The notes under the pieces are model-generated. The model had not been told where the DNA came from, made no database searches, and saw only the letters and a list, made by a program, of their open reading frames with translations. Positions 6,758 to 13,984 of a stretch of DNA of 14,601 nucleotides are shown piece after piece. The stretch covers positions 1 to 14,601 of the forward strand of contig CABJFQ010000022.1 of the NCBI GenBank assembly GCA_902364975.1. Direction: 5' to 3'. The position numbers and the translations under genes are program-made. The stretch's first letter is position 1. Every line of letters starts with the position of its first letter. This DNA comes from Coriobacteriaceae bacterium. GTDB taxonomy: Bacteria; Actinomycetota; Coriobacteriia; Coriobacteriales; Coriobacteriaceae.

Positions 6758-8827
6758 TCAATAAGTAACAACCTTCGTTCCATAAGGAATATTATCGTAA
6801 ATCCATTTTGCGTTCTGGATCTCAAGACGCACGCATCCGGCAGAGGATGGGACCCCCATCGTGGGATCCATCACGCGATTGCTGTTAACATAGTAGGGTG
6901 AGGAATGGAATAGGTAATCACCATAGAACTGCGTGTAGTAATAGCAAGTATATCCATGCCCAAAGGAGTATCCCTTACCGTAGACTTGATACTCCCCTAT
7001 CACCGTAGGCGTGCTAGCCTTTCCCGTCGAACATACATATCGACGGTTTAAGGACCAGTTATTCCAGGATCCAGTGTAAATACTCGTAACGCAACGTGAC
7101 GTATCGACAAGTATCAGCCAATTTGTATTGCTTGAATAACTTTGAGCCTTAGCATCCATATAGTCTGACACCCACGCGCCGTTGGCCATGAAATAATTCC
7201 AGGATCCGTCCACAACGCGCCAGCCAGTAGCCATGGCACCACTAGCGTCAAACCAATACCAGGTACCCCCCAGGTTAAGCCACCCTGTTTGCATATAACC
7301 AGACGAATTCAAGTAATACCAAGATCCGTTAACGGCAACCCAGCCGGTTTTCATAACGTAGGTAGATGGGTCCAAATAGAACCAGGAGCCATCCTTGTAC
7401 AGCCAGCCAGATCGTGCATAGCCAGCGGTCTCATCAAAGAAGTACCATTTTCCGTTAACGTTCTTCCATCCAGCGCAGGGGGAGCCATCGGTTGGATCAG
7501 CATAGAACTTACAGCCTCCAAGCATCACAAACCCGTGAGCTTCGATCAATTCGCCATCGCCGTTTGATGTAAACAGTTTTCCATTAAGCAATGCTCCACA
7601 CAATGAGCAATCAGAACCTGCAAAAGCCTTAGATGGCTCATCCTGAACCGAGTCCTGGACATCAACCCATTCACGACAAGCAACAGCGCCTGAAGCTTTT
7701 GCATAATAGCTTTTCCCATTTACAGAAAAATGACCAAGCAGCATTTTACCGTCGGCGGCAGGATCGAGATAATAGTATTGACTACCGTCCTTCAGCCATC
7801 CAGCCTTTATAATGCCCGACGCATGAGAAGGCTCAGCGTAATACCAGTCTCCATCGCTCATAAACCAGCCGAGTGACAACGCTCCCGTTGAAGAAAAATG
7901 ATACTGATTGGATCCGATGACAAAAAAGCCGGTAGCCATTCTATTGTCATTTGCGACATCGAGCCAATACCAAACGCCATTCACCAAACGCCAGCCCGAT
8001 GCAAGTGCGCCGGAACCGTCAGCGTAATACCAGTCCGTCCCATCAAACGCCCAACCAACAGCCATTGCGCCGGAATCCGATAAATAGTAACGAGACGAAC
8101 CGACAGAAACGATTCCTCTAGACATAACACCATCATTGGCGGGATCAAGCCAATACCAGTTATTGCCAGTTTGAAGCCAGCCGGTTAAGACTTCACCATT
8201 GCTACCCCAATACCATAAACCGTTATCAAGGCACCATCCATTAATCAGTCCATAGGTTCCAAGAAGATAAGGGTGCCCATCAATAACACGTCGACCAGTA
8301 GCCATAGAACAGCTGTTAAGGGAGTCAAACCAGTACCATTGGTCTCCAATAAACTGCCAGCCACTTGCCAAAGCGCCTGACGGACCCGCGTAATACCACT
8401 TATTTTCAGTAAAAATCCAGCCGCAGCTCATTGCGCCGTCACGAGCGGGGTCCAAGTAGTACAGCGAGTCGTCAATATTCTGAATTCCGGTCAAACGACA
8501 GCCATCTAGATAGTAATACCAGGACAAACCGTTCCATTGCCATCCAGATAGTTGTTCTGTAGTCGACGGGTCATGGCTTTCGACAACCTGTAGGCTCGAA
8601 TCTTCCGTTGTTTTGCCGGCACAATCGCTGGAGTCTTGAGAGCAACCGCCACCGACCAATGCTCCCGGCCCACCTGTCGAGTCGCGCTCTACGACACCGT
8701 TATCCGCCCCCTCTTCCACGGCATAAGCAGTGCAAGAAAATGCGGGGGCTATAACTGAGAGTAAGGCGGAAAATAGCATCAAGCCAATTACTCGCCAGCA
8801 AATTCGATGATCAATCCGAGCATTCAT
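6758..8827 (-). CDS. secreted choline-binding-type repeat protein with L,D-transpeptidase (YkuD) domain
   Basis: A 689-residue exported protein. Residues 1-36 form a signal peptide ending AYA. After a low-complexity linker, residues about 92-565 consist of about fourteen cell-wall-binding modules (GW..(x)..WYW or WYY....G.M), the aromatic pattern that in pneumococcal proteins binds choline. The C-terminal 120 residues are a YkuD L,D-transpeptidase domain: WLILVDTSRCVTSIY, GEYQVYGKG, FHSSPY with H641, and PSSAGCVRL with catalytic Cys665. The usual SHGC is SAGC, but the first histidine, the catalytic one in characterised enzymes, is kept. It probably makes 3-3 peptidoglycan crosslinks or attaches the protein's substrate to the wall. 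A GGGGG site 8 bases upstream supports the ATG. The NlpC/P60 gene ends 42 bases upstream, with no terminator between them. Confidence 0.92.
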   Translation of the reverse strand: MNARIDHRICWRVIGLMLFSALLSVIAPAFSCTAYAVEEGADNGVVERDSTGGPGALVGGGCSQDSSDCAGKTTEDSSLQVVESHDPSTTEQLSGWQWNGLSWYYYLDGCRLTGIQNIDDSLYYLDPARDGAMSCGWIFTENKWYYAGPSGALASGWQFIGDQWYWFDSLNSCSMATGRRVIDGHPYLLGTYGLINGWCLDNGLWYWGSNGEVLTGWLQTGNNWYWLDPANDGVMSRGIVSVGSSRYYLSDSGAMAVGWAFDGTDWYYADGSGALASGWRLVNGVWYWLDVANDNRMATGFFVIGSNQYHFSSTGALSLGWFMSDGDWYYAEPSHASGIIKAGWLKDGSQYYYLDPAADGKMLLGHFSVNGKSYYAKASGAVACREWVDVQDSVQDEPSKAFAGSDCSLCGALLNGKLFTSNGDGELIEAHGFVMLGGCKFYADPTDGSPCAGWKNVNGKWYFFDETAGYARSGWLYKDGSWFYLDPSTYVMKTGWVAVNGSWYYLNSSGYMQTGWLNLGGTWYWFDASGAMATGWRVVDGSWNYFMANGAWVSDYMDAKAQSYSSNTNWLILVDTSRCVTSIYTGSWNNWSLNRRYVCSTGKASTPTVIGEYQVYGKGYSFGHGYTCYYYTQFYGDYLFHSSPYYVNSNRVMDPTMGVPSSAGCVRLEIQNAKWIYDNIPYGTKVVTY
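7130..8555 (-). repeat. cell-wall/choline-binding repeat array of the L,D-transpeptidase protein
   Basis: About fourteen modules. Short units of about 20 codons alternate with longer units of about 40 codons (a GW..WYWLDPANDG.M unit joined to a YYL..SGAM unit). A non-canonical stretch around codons 378-450 contains a CSLC motif. Unusually for a secreted Gram-positive protein, several cysteines are spread over the array. Confidence 0.85.
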
Positions 8828-8869
8828 TTCAGGCCCCCAACCGGTACCGACTGTCTTGCAGGGAATCTA

Positions 8870-11041
8870 TTAAATAAACGGACGAGCTGCGCCGATTACA
8901 TTTCCCCTTGCACTAATAGGATGAATTCCGACACCTTGATGAGGCCAGGAATCAATCATCAAGCCGCCGCCAAGTGCAATTGCAATATGACCGCGGTAAT
9001 AAATCACATCGCCGCGTTGAATCGAGCTCGTGCTCACGGGCATAAAGATATTGCTTCGATACCAATTCATGGAATTATAGGTTTGGCTTGGATCCCAGCG
9101 ATGGTTATAAGGGTTGTAAACACCCATATCCATGCCAGTAGCATAAAGGCACTGCAAGACAAAACCAGAGCAATCAACAGCTCCACCGGGAGCGGTAGAC
9201 CAAGGCTCAATATATTGCGTACCAATATACTCATAGGCGCGCTGGATAAAGGCGTTCACGCAATCTTCCCGCGTTGCTTCGACAGAAATGCGAGAAGGGG
9301 TCACATAGGTAAAGTATCCGGTGCAATAGCCAGGCAGCCGAACAGTCCAAGAACTGACCTGAGGATACTGGGATGGATTTTGCCAGCCAACTTTGTCGCA
9401 CTGTCCATCGCTCCAGAAAACTCGACGAACGCCATCGATGGTTCTTGCGCCCGTTGCCATAGCGCCGCTGCCGTCTAACCAATACCACTTACCCGAATCT
9501 TTAAGCCAGCCAACATGCATGCTTCCATTGGACTCAAGGTAATACCATGTTCCATTCAGGCATTTCCAACCAGTTGCCATTTTTCCGTCAGCGTTTAGGT
9601 AATACCATGCACCGCCAGTAAAAACCCATCCGGTCTTCATCACGCCAGAATCAGCATCAAGCCAATACCAATCGCCGTCAATCTGCAGCCATCCACGATG
9701 AATGACGCCCGTTCCGGGCTCTGCGTAAAACCTTAGATTTGCGACGTTAACCCAGCCGGACGCAACCTGCCAACCATCAGCTCCGGCGGTTTTAAGGATA
9801 GTGCCGTTTTCGCGAATCACATCCTTGCAAAGATATCCATTATCATCAGCGTATCTTTGAACGCCGTCATTAACGGTAACCCAGCTGGAAACCATAAGCC
9901 TACCGCTCTGGTTTGCAAAAAAATCGTTGCCGCCCACCTCAAATAAGCCCGTTTTCATGAGATGGCTAACAGGGTCCAGGTAATACCAGCTCGTGCCCTC
10001 TTTATACCAGCCAGAAATAAGTGCACCAGATTGGGAGGCGAAATACCAGCCGTCCTCGACCTGAGCCCAACCAACAGCCATAGCCCCGTTAGGCTTTAAA
10101 TAATAAGCTGCATTGCCAAGGTCTAAATACCCAACGGACATCTTACCATCGGAGGCTGGGTCGAGATAATACCAAGCGCCGTTAACGAGTTTCCAGCCAG
10201 TGGCCGCAATACCGTTAGAGCAGTAATACCAATCTGCTCCGTCTTTGTACCATCCATTTGCGAGGCCATAGTCACCAAAAATGTAGGTTCTTCCATCAAT
10301 CTTTTGACGACCCTTAAACATGATGAACGTCTGTGGGTCAAAATAATAGCGAGCCCCACCTATCGTTTGCCATGACGAAGCAAGGGCACCCGATGAATAA
10401 GCCCAGTACCAATTCCCGTCAACGAGAATCCAGCCGGTTTTCATAGCACCAGTGGCATCTAAATAGTATTTCCCGCTCCCGGGGTCGACAAAACCAACCT
10501 GCATTATATGGGTGGCAGGATCCAGGTAATACCATGTGCCGTCTTGATAAAACCAACCAGCAGCTAAATCGCCTCCAGCATTGGCATAAAACCAATTTCC
10601 ATCTGAGTTACGTAGCCAGCAGTTCTGATATAGCGCGCCAAAAGGCGTTGCGGCATTGCCGTCATTCGCATAAAACGAAACAGTCGATCCGCCAGCATCG
10701 GTCACATTGAAATAACCTGTCTGCATTGCACCATCATTGGCTGGATCAAGCCAATACCAATAGCCCCCGCTTTGCAGCCAGCCAGTTTGGTGTTTACCGT
10801 TTTTTCCGTAATACCAAACTCCAGACGACTCGTCTCGTTGCCAGCCATCTTTTATGACGGAAGAATTATCAGGTTGCAAATCATCGGAAACCACAGAAGA
10901 AAAATCCGCTTTTGACTCAATACTCTGAGCCTCAACGGAATCCTGTGCAAACGCGACATTCGCACTCAGGGGCAAGCAGCAAGCAGTGACTAATGACGCA
11001 GCAGCACAAACAAACGTGGCCTTCTTTTCGAATCGATACAT
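8870..11041 (-). CDS. secreted choline-binding-type repeat protein with NlpC/P60 peptidase domain
   Basis: A 723-residue exported protein. The signal peptide covers residues 1-32 (KK, hydrophobic core, AFA cleavage site). About fifteen GW/WYY modules follow, then a C-terminal NlpC/P60 domain: YIGTQYIEP, VDCSGFVLQCLYATG with Cys624, RGDVIYYRGHIAIALGGG with His685, and SWPHQGVG with His701, giving the Cys-His-His triad. Family members cut peptidoglycan stem peptides, typically after D-gamma-glutamyl residues. The start is the ATG at 11039-11041 because GGGAGGG (11048-11054) lies 6 bases upstream; a longer frame to 11065 has no such site. It is the first gene of the minus-strand operon, transcribed from the divergent promoter region it shares with the licC-licA fusion gene. 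It shares its repeat scaffold with the adjacent L,D-transpeptidase protein. Confidence 0.93.
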   Translation of the reverse strand: MYRFEKKATFVCAAASLVTACCLPLSANVAFAQDSVEAQSIESKADFSSVVSDDLQPDNSSVIKDGWQRDESSGVWYYGKNGKHQTGWLQSGGYWYWLDPANDGAMQTGYFNVTDAGGSTVSFYANDGNAATPFGALYQNCWLRNSDGNWFYANAGGDLAAGWFYQDGTWYYLDPATHIMQVGFVDPGSGKYYLDATGAMKTGWILVDGNWYWAYSSGALASSWQTIGGARYYFDPQTFIMFKGRQKIDGRTYIFGDYGLANGWYKDGADWYYCSNGIAATGWKLVNGAWYYLDPASDGKMSVGYLDLGNAAYYLKPNGAMAVGWAQVEDGWYFASQSGALISGWYKEGTSWYYLDPVSHLMKTGLFEVGGNDFFANQSGRLMVSSWVTVNDGVQRYADDNGYLCKDVIRENGTILKTAGADGWQVASGWVNVANLRFYAEPGTGVIHRGWLQIDGDWYWLDADSGVMKTGWVFTGGAWYYLNADGKMATGWKCLNGTWYYLESNGSMHVGWLKDSGKWYWLDGSGAMATGARTIDGVRRVFWSDGQCDKVGWQNPSQYPQVSSWTVRLPGYCTGYFTYVTPSRISVEATREDCVNAFIQRAYEYIGTQYIEPWSTAPGGAVDCSGFVLQCLYATGMDMGVYNPYNHRWDPSQTYNSMNWYRSNIFMPVSTSSIQRGDVIYYRGHIAIALGGGLMIDSWPHQGVGIHPISARGNVIGAARPFI
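9385..10843 (-). repeat. cell-wall/choline-binding repeat array of the NlpC/P60 protein
   Basis: About fifteen GW/WYY modules, again mixing 20-residue and 40-residue units. Matching landmarks occur in the same order as in the neighbouring transpeptidase protein: GRQKIDGRTYIFGDYGLANG here against GRRVIDGHPYLLGTYGLING there, and a non-canonical island containing NLRFYAEP here against GCKFYADP there. Confidence 0.85.
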
Positions 11042-11047
11042 AAGCGA

Positions 11048-11054
11048 CCCTCCC
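11048..11054 (-). promoter_or_regulatory. ribosome binding site of the NlpC/P60 protein gene
   Basis: GGGAGGG on the minus strand, 6 bases before the ATG at 11039-11041. It fixes the start eight codons inside the longest open frame. Confidence 0.85.
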
Positions 11055-11129
11055 AGATATCTCATTTATTTATTTTAATCCACATTCCAGGATTGATTTT
11101 CGTTACTGTCTGTTCAGTCTATGTAGATA

Positions 11130-11157
11130 AATATATTAAATTGAACAAAACGTTCAA
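11130..11157 (-). promoter_or_regulatory. predicted promoter of the wall/glycan operon (minus strand)
   Basis: On the minus strand, -35 TTGAAC (11157-11152), a 16-base spacer and -10 TATATT (11135-11130, five of six consensus bases). This would start transcription near 11123, giving a leader of about 80 bases before the NlpC/P60 gene. The -35 is one arm of the palindrome at 11140-11158. Predicted from sequence only. Confidence 0.55.
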
Positions 11158-11158
11158 T
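11140..11158. promoter_or_regulatory. palindromic operator candidate between divergent operons
   Basis: ATTGAAC-AAAAC-GTTCAAT: two perfect 7-base arms around a 5-base centre, a typical binding site for a dimeric helix-turn-helix regulator. The left arm contains the -35 of the plus-strand promoter and the right arm contains the -35 of the minus-strand promoter, so a bound protein would cover both. A further GTTCA half-site occurs at 11112-11116. The winged-helix domain of the adjacent LicC fusion is a candidate ligand (inference). Confidence 0.65.
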
Positions 11159-11169
11159 CATTCTATTCT
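11141..11169 (+). promoter_or_regulatory. predicted promoter of the licC-licA/licB operon
   Basis: -35 TTGAAC (11141-11146), a 17-base spacer and -10 TATTCT (11164-11169). Transcription would start near 11176, leaving about 30 bases before the GTG start. The -35 overlaps the left palindrome arm. The hexamers each match four of six consensus bases, so the call is moderate. Confidence 0.5.
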
Positions 11170-11193
11170 TTCCCTAAGCAATGAACATCTTAA

Positions 11194-11200
11194 TTGGAGG
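11194..11200 (+). promoter_or_regulatory. ribosome binding site of the HTH-LicC-LicA gene
   Basis: TTGGAGG ends 6 bases before the GTG at 11207-11209. This decides the start; the open frame extends 38 codons further upstream, through the promoter region, to a TTG that has no ribosome site. Confidence 0.85.
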
Positions 11201-11206
11201 CCTGCA

Positions 11207-12979
11207 GTGGAACTGACCAAGCGTAACTTTACTGTTCTGTACGAATACCTAAAGAACCCATATGCCAGCCAGCGAGAAGTTGCCGAGCGCACTGGCCTCT
11301 CACTTGGATCGGTAAACGCAGCAAATAAAGAGCTTACGAATGAGGGCCTTCTCGAATCGGACAGCCTAACCGACAGCGGTTACGAAGCACTTCACCCCTA
11401 TAAGGTTGAAAACGCAGTGATATTGGCTGCGGGGCTTTCGAGCCGCTTTGCTCCCATTTCGTATGAAAAGCCCAAAGGCCTTTTAAAGGTACGTGGTGAG
11501 ATTCTCATCGAACGTCAGATTAGGCAGCTGCAAGACGCAGGTATCAGCAATATCACCGTCGTTGTCGGCTATAAAAAAGAATATTTCTTCTATCTTGAAA
11601 GCAAGTTCGGCGTTTCGATTGTCGTCAACAACGAATACGCATCCAAAAATAACCACGCATCACTTATGTGCGTAAGGGAGCGACTTGGCAACACCTACAT
11701 TTGCTCAAGCGATGATTACCTTCTAAACAATCCGTTTGAAGCATATGTTTGGAAAGCATTTTATTCTGCTCAATATGCTGAAGGCGCCACCAAAGAATGG
11801 TGCATTCAAACGGGAGCAATGGATAGAATCACCAATGTTACGATTGGCGGGTCCGATGCATGGTACATGCTCGGGCATGTCTACTTTGATAAAGCCTTCT
11901 CGCTTGCGTTTAAGCAGATTCTTGAAACGGAATATAACAAGCCCGAAACAACGGACAAACTTTGGGAAGATCTGTATATCGAGCACATCAAGGAGCTCGA
12001 TATGGTGATCAAGAAGTATCCTGAGGGCGAGATCAACGAATTCGATTCTCTTGATGAGCTGCGTGCCTTTGATCCGCATTTTATCGAAAACGTTGACTCC
12101 GATATTTTCGATAACATCGAGCAAGTGCTCGGCTGCTCCAAATCAGAGATTCACGACGTTTATCCCCTTAAACAAGGTCTTACGAACCTATCGTGCCACT
12201 TTAGAACCAATGATGGAGAGTACGTTTACCGCCATCCGGGAGTCGGAACCGAACTGCTTATTAACAGAAATGGAGAAGTAGCCGCACTTAAAAAGGCCAA
12301 GGAACTCGGCCTTGACGATACGTTCATCCATGAGGACCCAAAGCGCGGTTGGAAAATTTCGAAGTTTGTACCCAACGCAAAGCAGCCTAATCCACACGAT
12401 GCTGCCCAAATGAATCGAATGATGCAGATGTGTCGTTCGCTTCACGAGAGCGGTGCAAACGTCGAAACCGAATTTGACTTCTACCTCGAAGCGAAGCGCT
12501 ACGAATCACTTCTTCTGGAAAAAGGTCCCATCGACATTCCAGGCTACAGGGAAATGGCCGCCGAAATCGATGAATTGGAGCGCTTTGTTCAGGCCGACAA
12601 TGCGCCAAAATGCCTTTGTCACAATGACTTCTTCTACCTCAATTTTCTTATCGATGAAAACGACAAGTACTATCTCATTGACTGGGAATATGCTGGCATG
12701 AGCGATTACGCGAACGATTTTGGAACTTGCAGTGTCTGCTGTGAGCTTTCCGAAGATGAAGTCGACCGCGCGCTTGATGCATATTTTGGGCGCAGGGCAA
12801 CAAACAACGAAATTGCGCATAACTATGCGCACATTGCCCTTGCAGGATGGTGCTGGTACCTCTGGTCTCTTCTGAAAGAAGCCGAAGGCGACTTCGTGGG
12901 CGAATGGCTCTATATCTACTTCAATTACGGTGCCAAATACCTTAAAAAGGCACTGGAGATCTATCGGAAAGGTGAGTAA
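11207..12979 (+). CDS. licC-licA: winged-HTH / CTP:phosphocholine cytidylyltransferase (LicC) / choline kinase (LicA) fusion
   Basis: A 590-residue protein with three regions. Residues 1-60 form a winged helix-turn-helix (ASQREVAERTGLSLGSVNAA, then a wing ending LTDSGYEAL). Residues about 66-300 form a nucleotidyltransferase domain beginning AVILAAGLSSRF (AAG at 74-76) with KPKGLLKVRG, matching LicC enzymes that make CDP-choline from phosphocholine and CTP. Residues about 315-590 form a choline/aminoglycoside-kinase fold: LKQGLTNLS, the catalytic loop CHNDFFYLNFL (His472) and the metal-binding LIDWEYAG (Asp492), matching LicA. One polypeptide therefore covers both activation steps of choline. 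The GTG start has TTGGAGG 6 bases upstream. licB begins 2 bases after the stop. The DNA-binding domain may regulate the divergent promoter beside it (inference). Confidence 0.93.
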   Translation: MELTKRNFTVLYEYLKNPYASQREVAERTGLSLGSVNAANKELTNEGLLESDSLTDSGYEALHPYKVENAVILAAGLSSRFAPISYEKPKGLLKVRGEILIERQIRQLQDAGISNITVVVGYKKEYFFYLESKFGVSIVVNNEYASKNNHASLMCVRERLGNTYICSSDDYLLNNPFEAYVWKAFYSAQYAEGATKEWCIQTGAMDRITNVTIGGSDAWYMLGHVYFDKAFSLAFKQILETEYNKPETTDKLWEDLYIEHIKELDMVIKKYPEGEINEFDSLDELRAFDPHFIENVDSDIFDNIEQVLGCSKSEIHDVYPLKQGLTNLSCHFRTNDGEYVYRHPGVGTELLINRNGEVAALKKAKELGLDDTFIHEDPKRGWKISKFVPNAKQPNPHDAAQMNRMMQMCRSLHESGANVETEFDFYLEAKRYESLLLEKGPIDIPGYREMAAEIDELERFVQADNAPKCLCHNDFFYLNFLIDENDKYYLIDWEYAGMSDYANDFGTCSVCCELSEDEVDRALDAYFGRRATNNEIAHNYAHIALAGWCWYLWSLLKEAEGDFVGEWLYIYFNYGAKYLKKALEIYRKGE

Positions 12980-12981
12980 CG

Positions 12982-13923
12982 ATGCAATTCGGCTTTTTTA
13001 GCGGTCTTCTTTGGGGCCTTGATACAGTAATTCTTGGAATCGGCTTGGCGCTTGCGCCCTATATTGGATCGGCGGAAGCGCTTGCATGCGCCTCCATTGC
13101 GGGATCCTTTCTCCATGATGCCTTCTGTGCAATCTGGCTCTTTGGCTACATGGGAGTCCGAGGCAGACTGAAAGACACGCTCGCTGCACTTAAAACTCGT
13201 TCGGGCAAGGTCGTCATCGCCGGCGCTCTACTCGGTGGACCTATCGGAATGACCGGCTACGTATTGGCAATTAATAACATCGGAGCTGCCTACACGGCAA
13301 TCATCTCCGCCTTCTATCCCGCAGTCGGAGCATTCCTTTCCTTCGTGCTGCTGAAGGAGAAAATGGGCAAAGGCCAGATTCTTTCCCTTCTCGTTGCTCT
13401 TTGCGGCGTAATGACGATGGGCTATCTATCGGCCGGGTCGAGTGAGATTGCAAATGCCCCCCTCGGCTTACTCGGGGCGGTGCTTGCCGTTATTGGATGG
13501 GGATCCGAAGCGGTGCTGTGCGCATGGGGAATGAAAGATGATGCCGTTGATGACGAAACGGCTTTGCAAATCCGCGAAACTACAAGTGCACTTGTTTATG
13601 GAGTGCTCGTACTCCCCCTCTTCGGAGCATGGCATTTCACGTTGGGCGCTATCCCAAGCATGCCCACATTGATTATTGCACTCGCCGGACTCGCAGGAAC
13701 TGCATCCTATCTGTTCTATTACAAGGGCATTGCGGCAATCGGAGCAGCGCGTGCGATGGCTCTGAATATCTCCTATTCGGCATGGTCAGTGGTCTTTGGC
13801 CTGATCTTGCTTGGAACAATTCCCGACATGGCATCCGTAATCTGCTGCGTTGTAATTGTATGCGGAACAGTTTTGGCAGCCAGTAACTGGGACGAACTAT
13901 TTGGACGTAAGAAGACGGCGTAG
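12982..13923 (+). CDS. licB: LicB-type choline permease (DMT superfamily)
   Basis: A 313-residue integral membrane protein with about ten hydrophobic segments and a two-fold EamA-like repeat (each half has an IG...A.A....YP/YS pattern: YTAIISAFYPAVGAFLSFVL in the first, AMALNISYSAWSVVFGLILL in the second). The N-terminus FFSGLLWGLDTVILGIGLAL matches LicB proteins, which take up choline for surface decoration. It starts 2 bases after the licC-licA stop, and GGTGAG at the end of that gene serves as ribosome site, so the two are translated from one message. Transport is inferred from family and context. A strong terminator follows 18 bases downstream. Confidence 0.9.
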   Translation: MQFGFFSGLLWGLDTVILGIGLALAPYIGSAEALACASIAGSFLHDAFCAIWLFGYMGVRGRLKDTLAALKTRSGKVVIAGALLGGPIGMTGYVLAINNIGAAYTAIISAFYPAVGAFLSFVLLKEKMGKGQILSLLVALCGVMTMGYLSAGSSEIANAPLGLLGAVLAVIGWGSEAVLCAWGMKDDAVDDETALQIRETTSALVYGVLVLPLFGAWHFTLGAIPSMPTLIIALAGLAGTASYLFYYKGIAAIGAARAMALNISYSAWSVVFGLILLGTIPDMASVICCVVIVCGTVLAASNWDELFGRKKTA

Positions 13924-13941
13924 CTAGATTAACAAAGTAGC

Positions 13942-13974
13942 AAAAGGGGAGAGCTCGTCGAGTTCTCCCCTTTT
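13942..13974. terminator. bidirectional rho-independent terminator
   Basis: AAAAGGGGAGA (13942-13952) pairs perfectly with TCTCCCCTTTT (13964-13974), with extra CTC/GAG pairing inside the loop. The A-run and T-run on the two sides give a U-tract in both directions, so it can end licB transcription and that of the convergent peptidase gene. Confidence 0.9.
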
Positions 13975-13984
13975 AGCATCATGG

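Noticed and set aside
8807..9478. A 223-codon plus-strand open frame
   Set aside because: It is antisense to the NlpC/P60 domain and the end of its repeats; its length comes from the codon bias of the real gene.
7130..10843. Possible CRISPR-like or tandem DNA repeat array
   Set aside because: The periodicity is explained by protein-level wall-binding modules; the DNA copies are diverged and uninterrupted by spacers.
11093..11206. Extension of the LicC-LicA protein to a TTG at 11093
   Set aside because: It would place the promoter and the palindrome inside the coding region and has no ribosome site, while TTGGAGG precedes the GTG at 11207.
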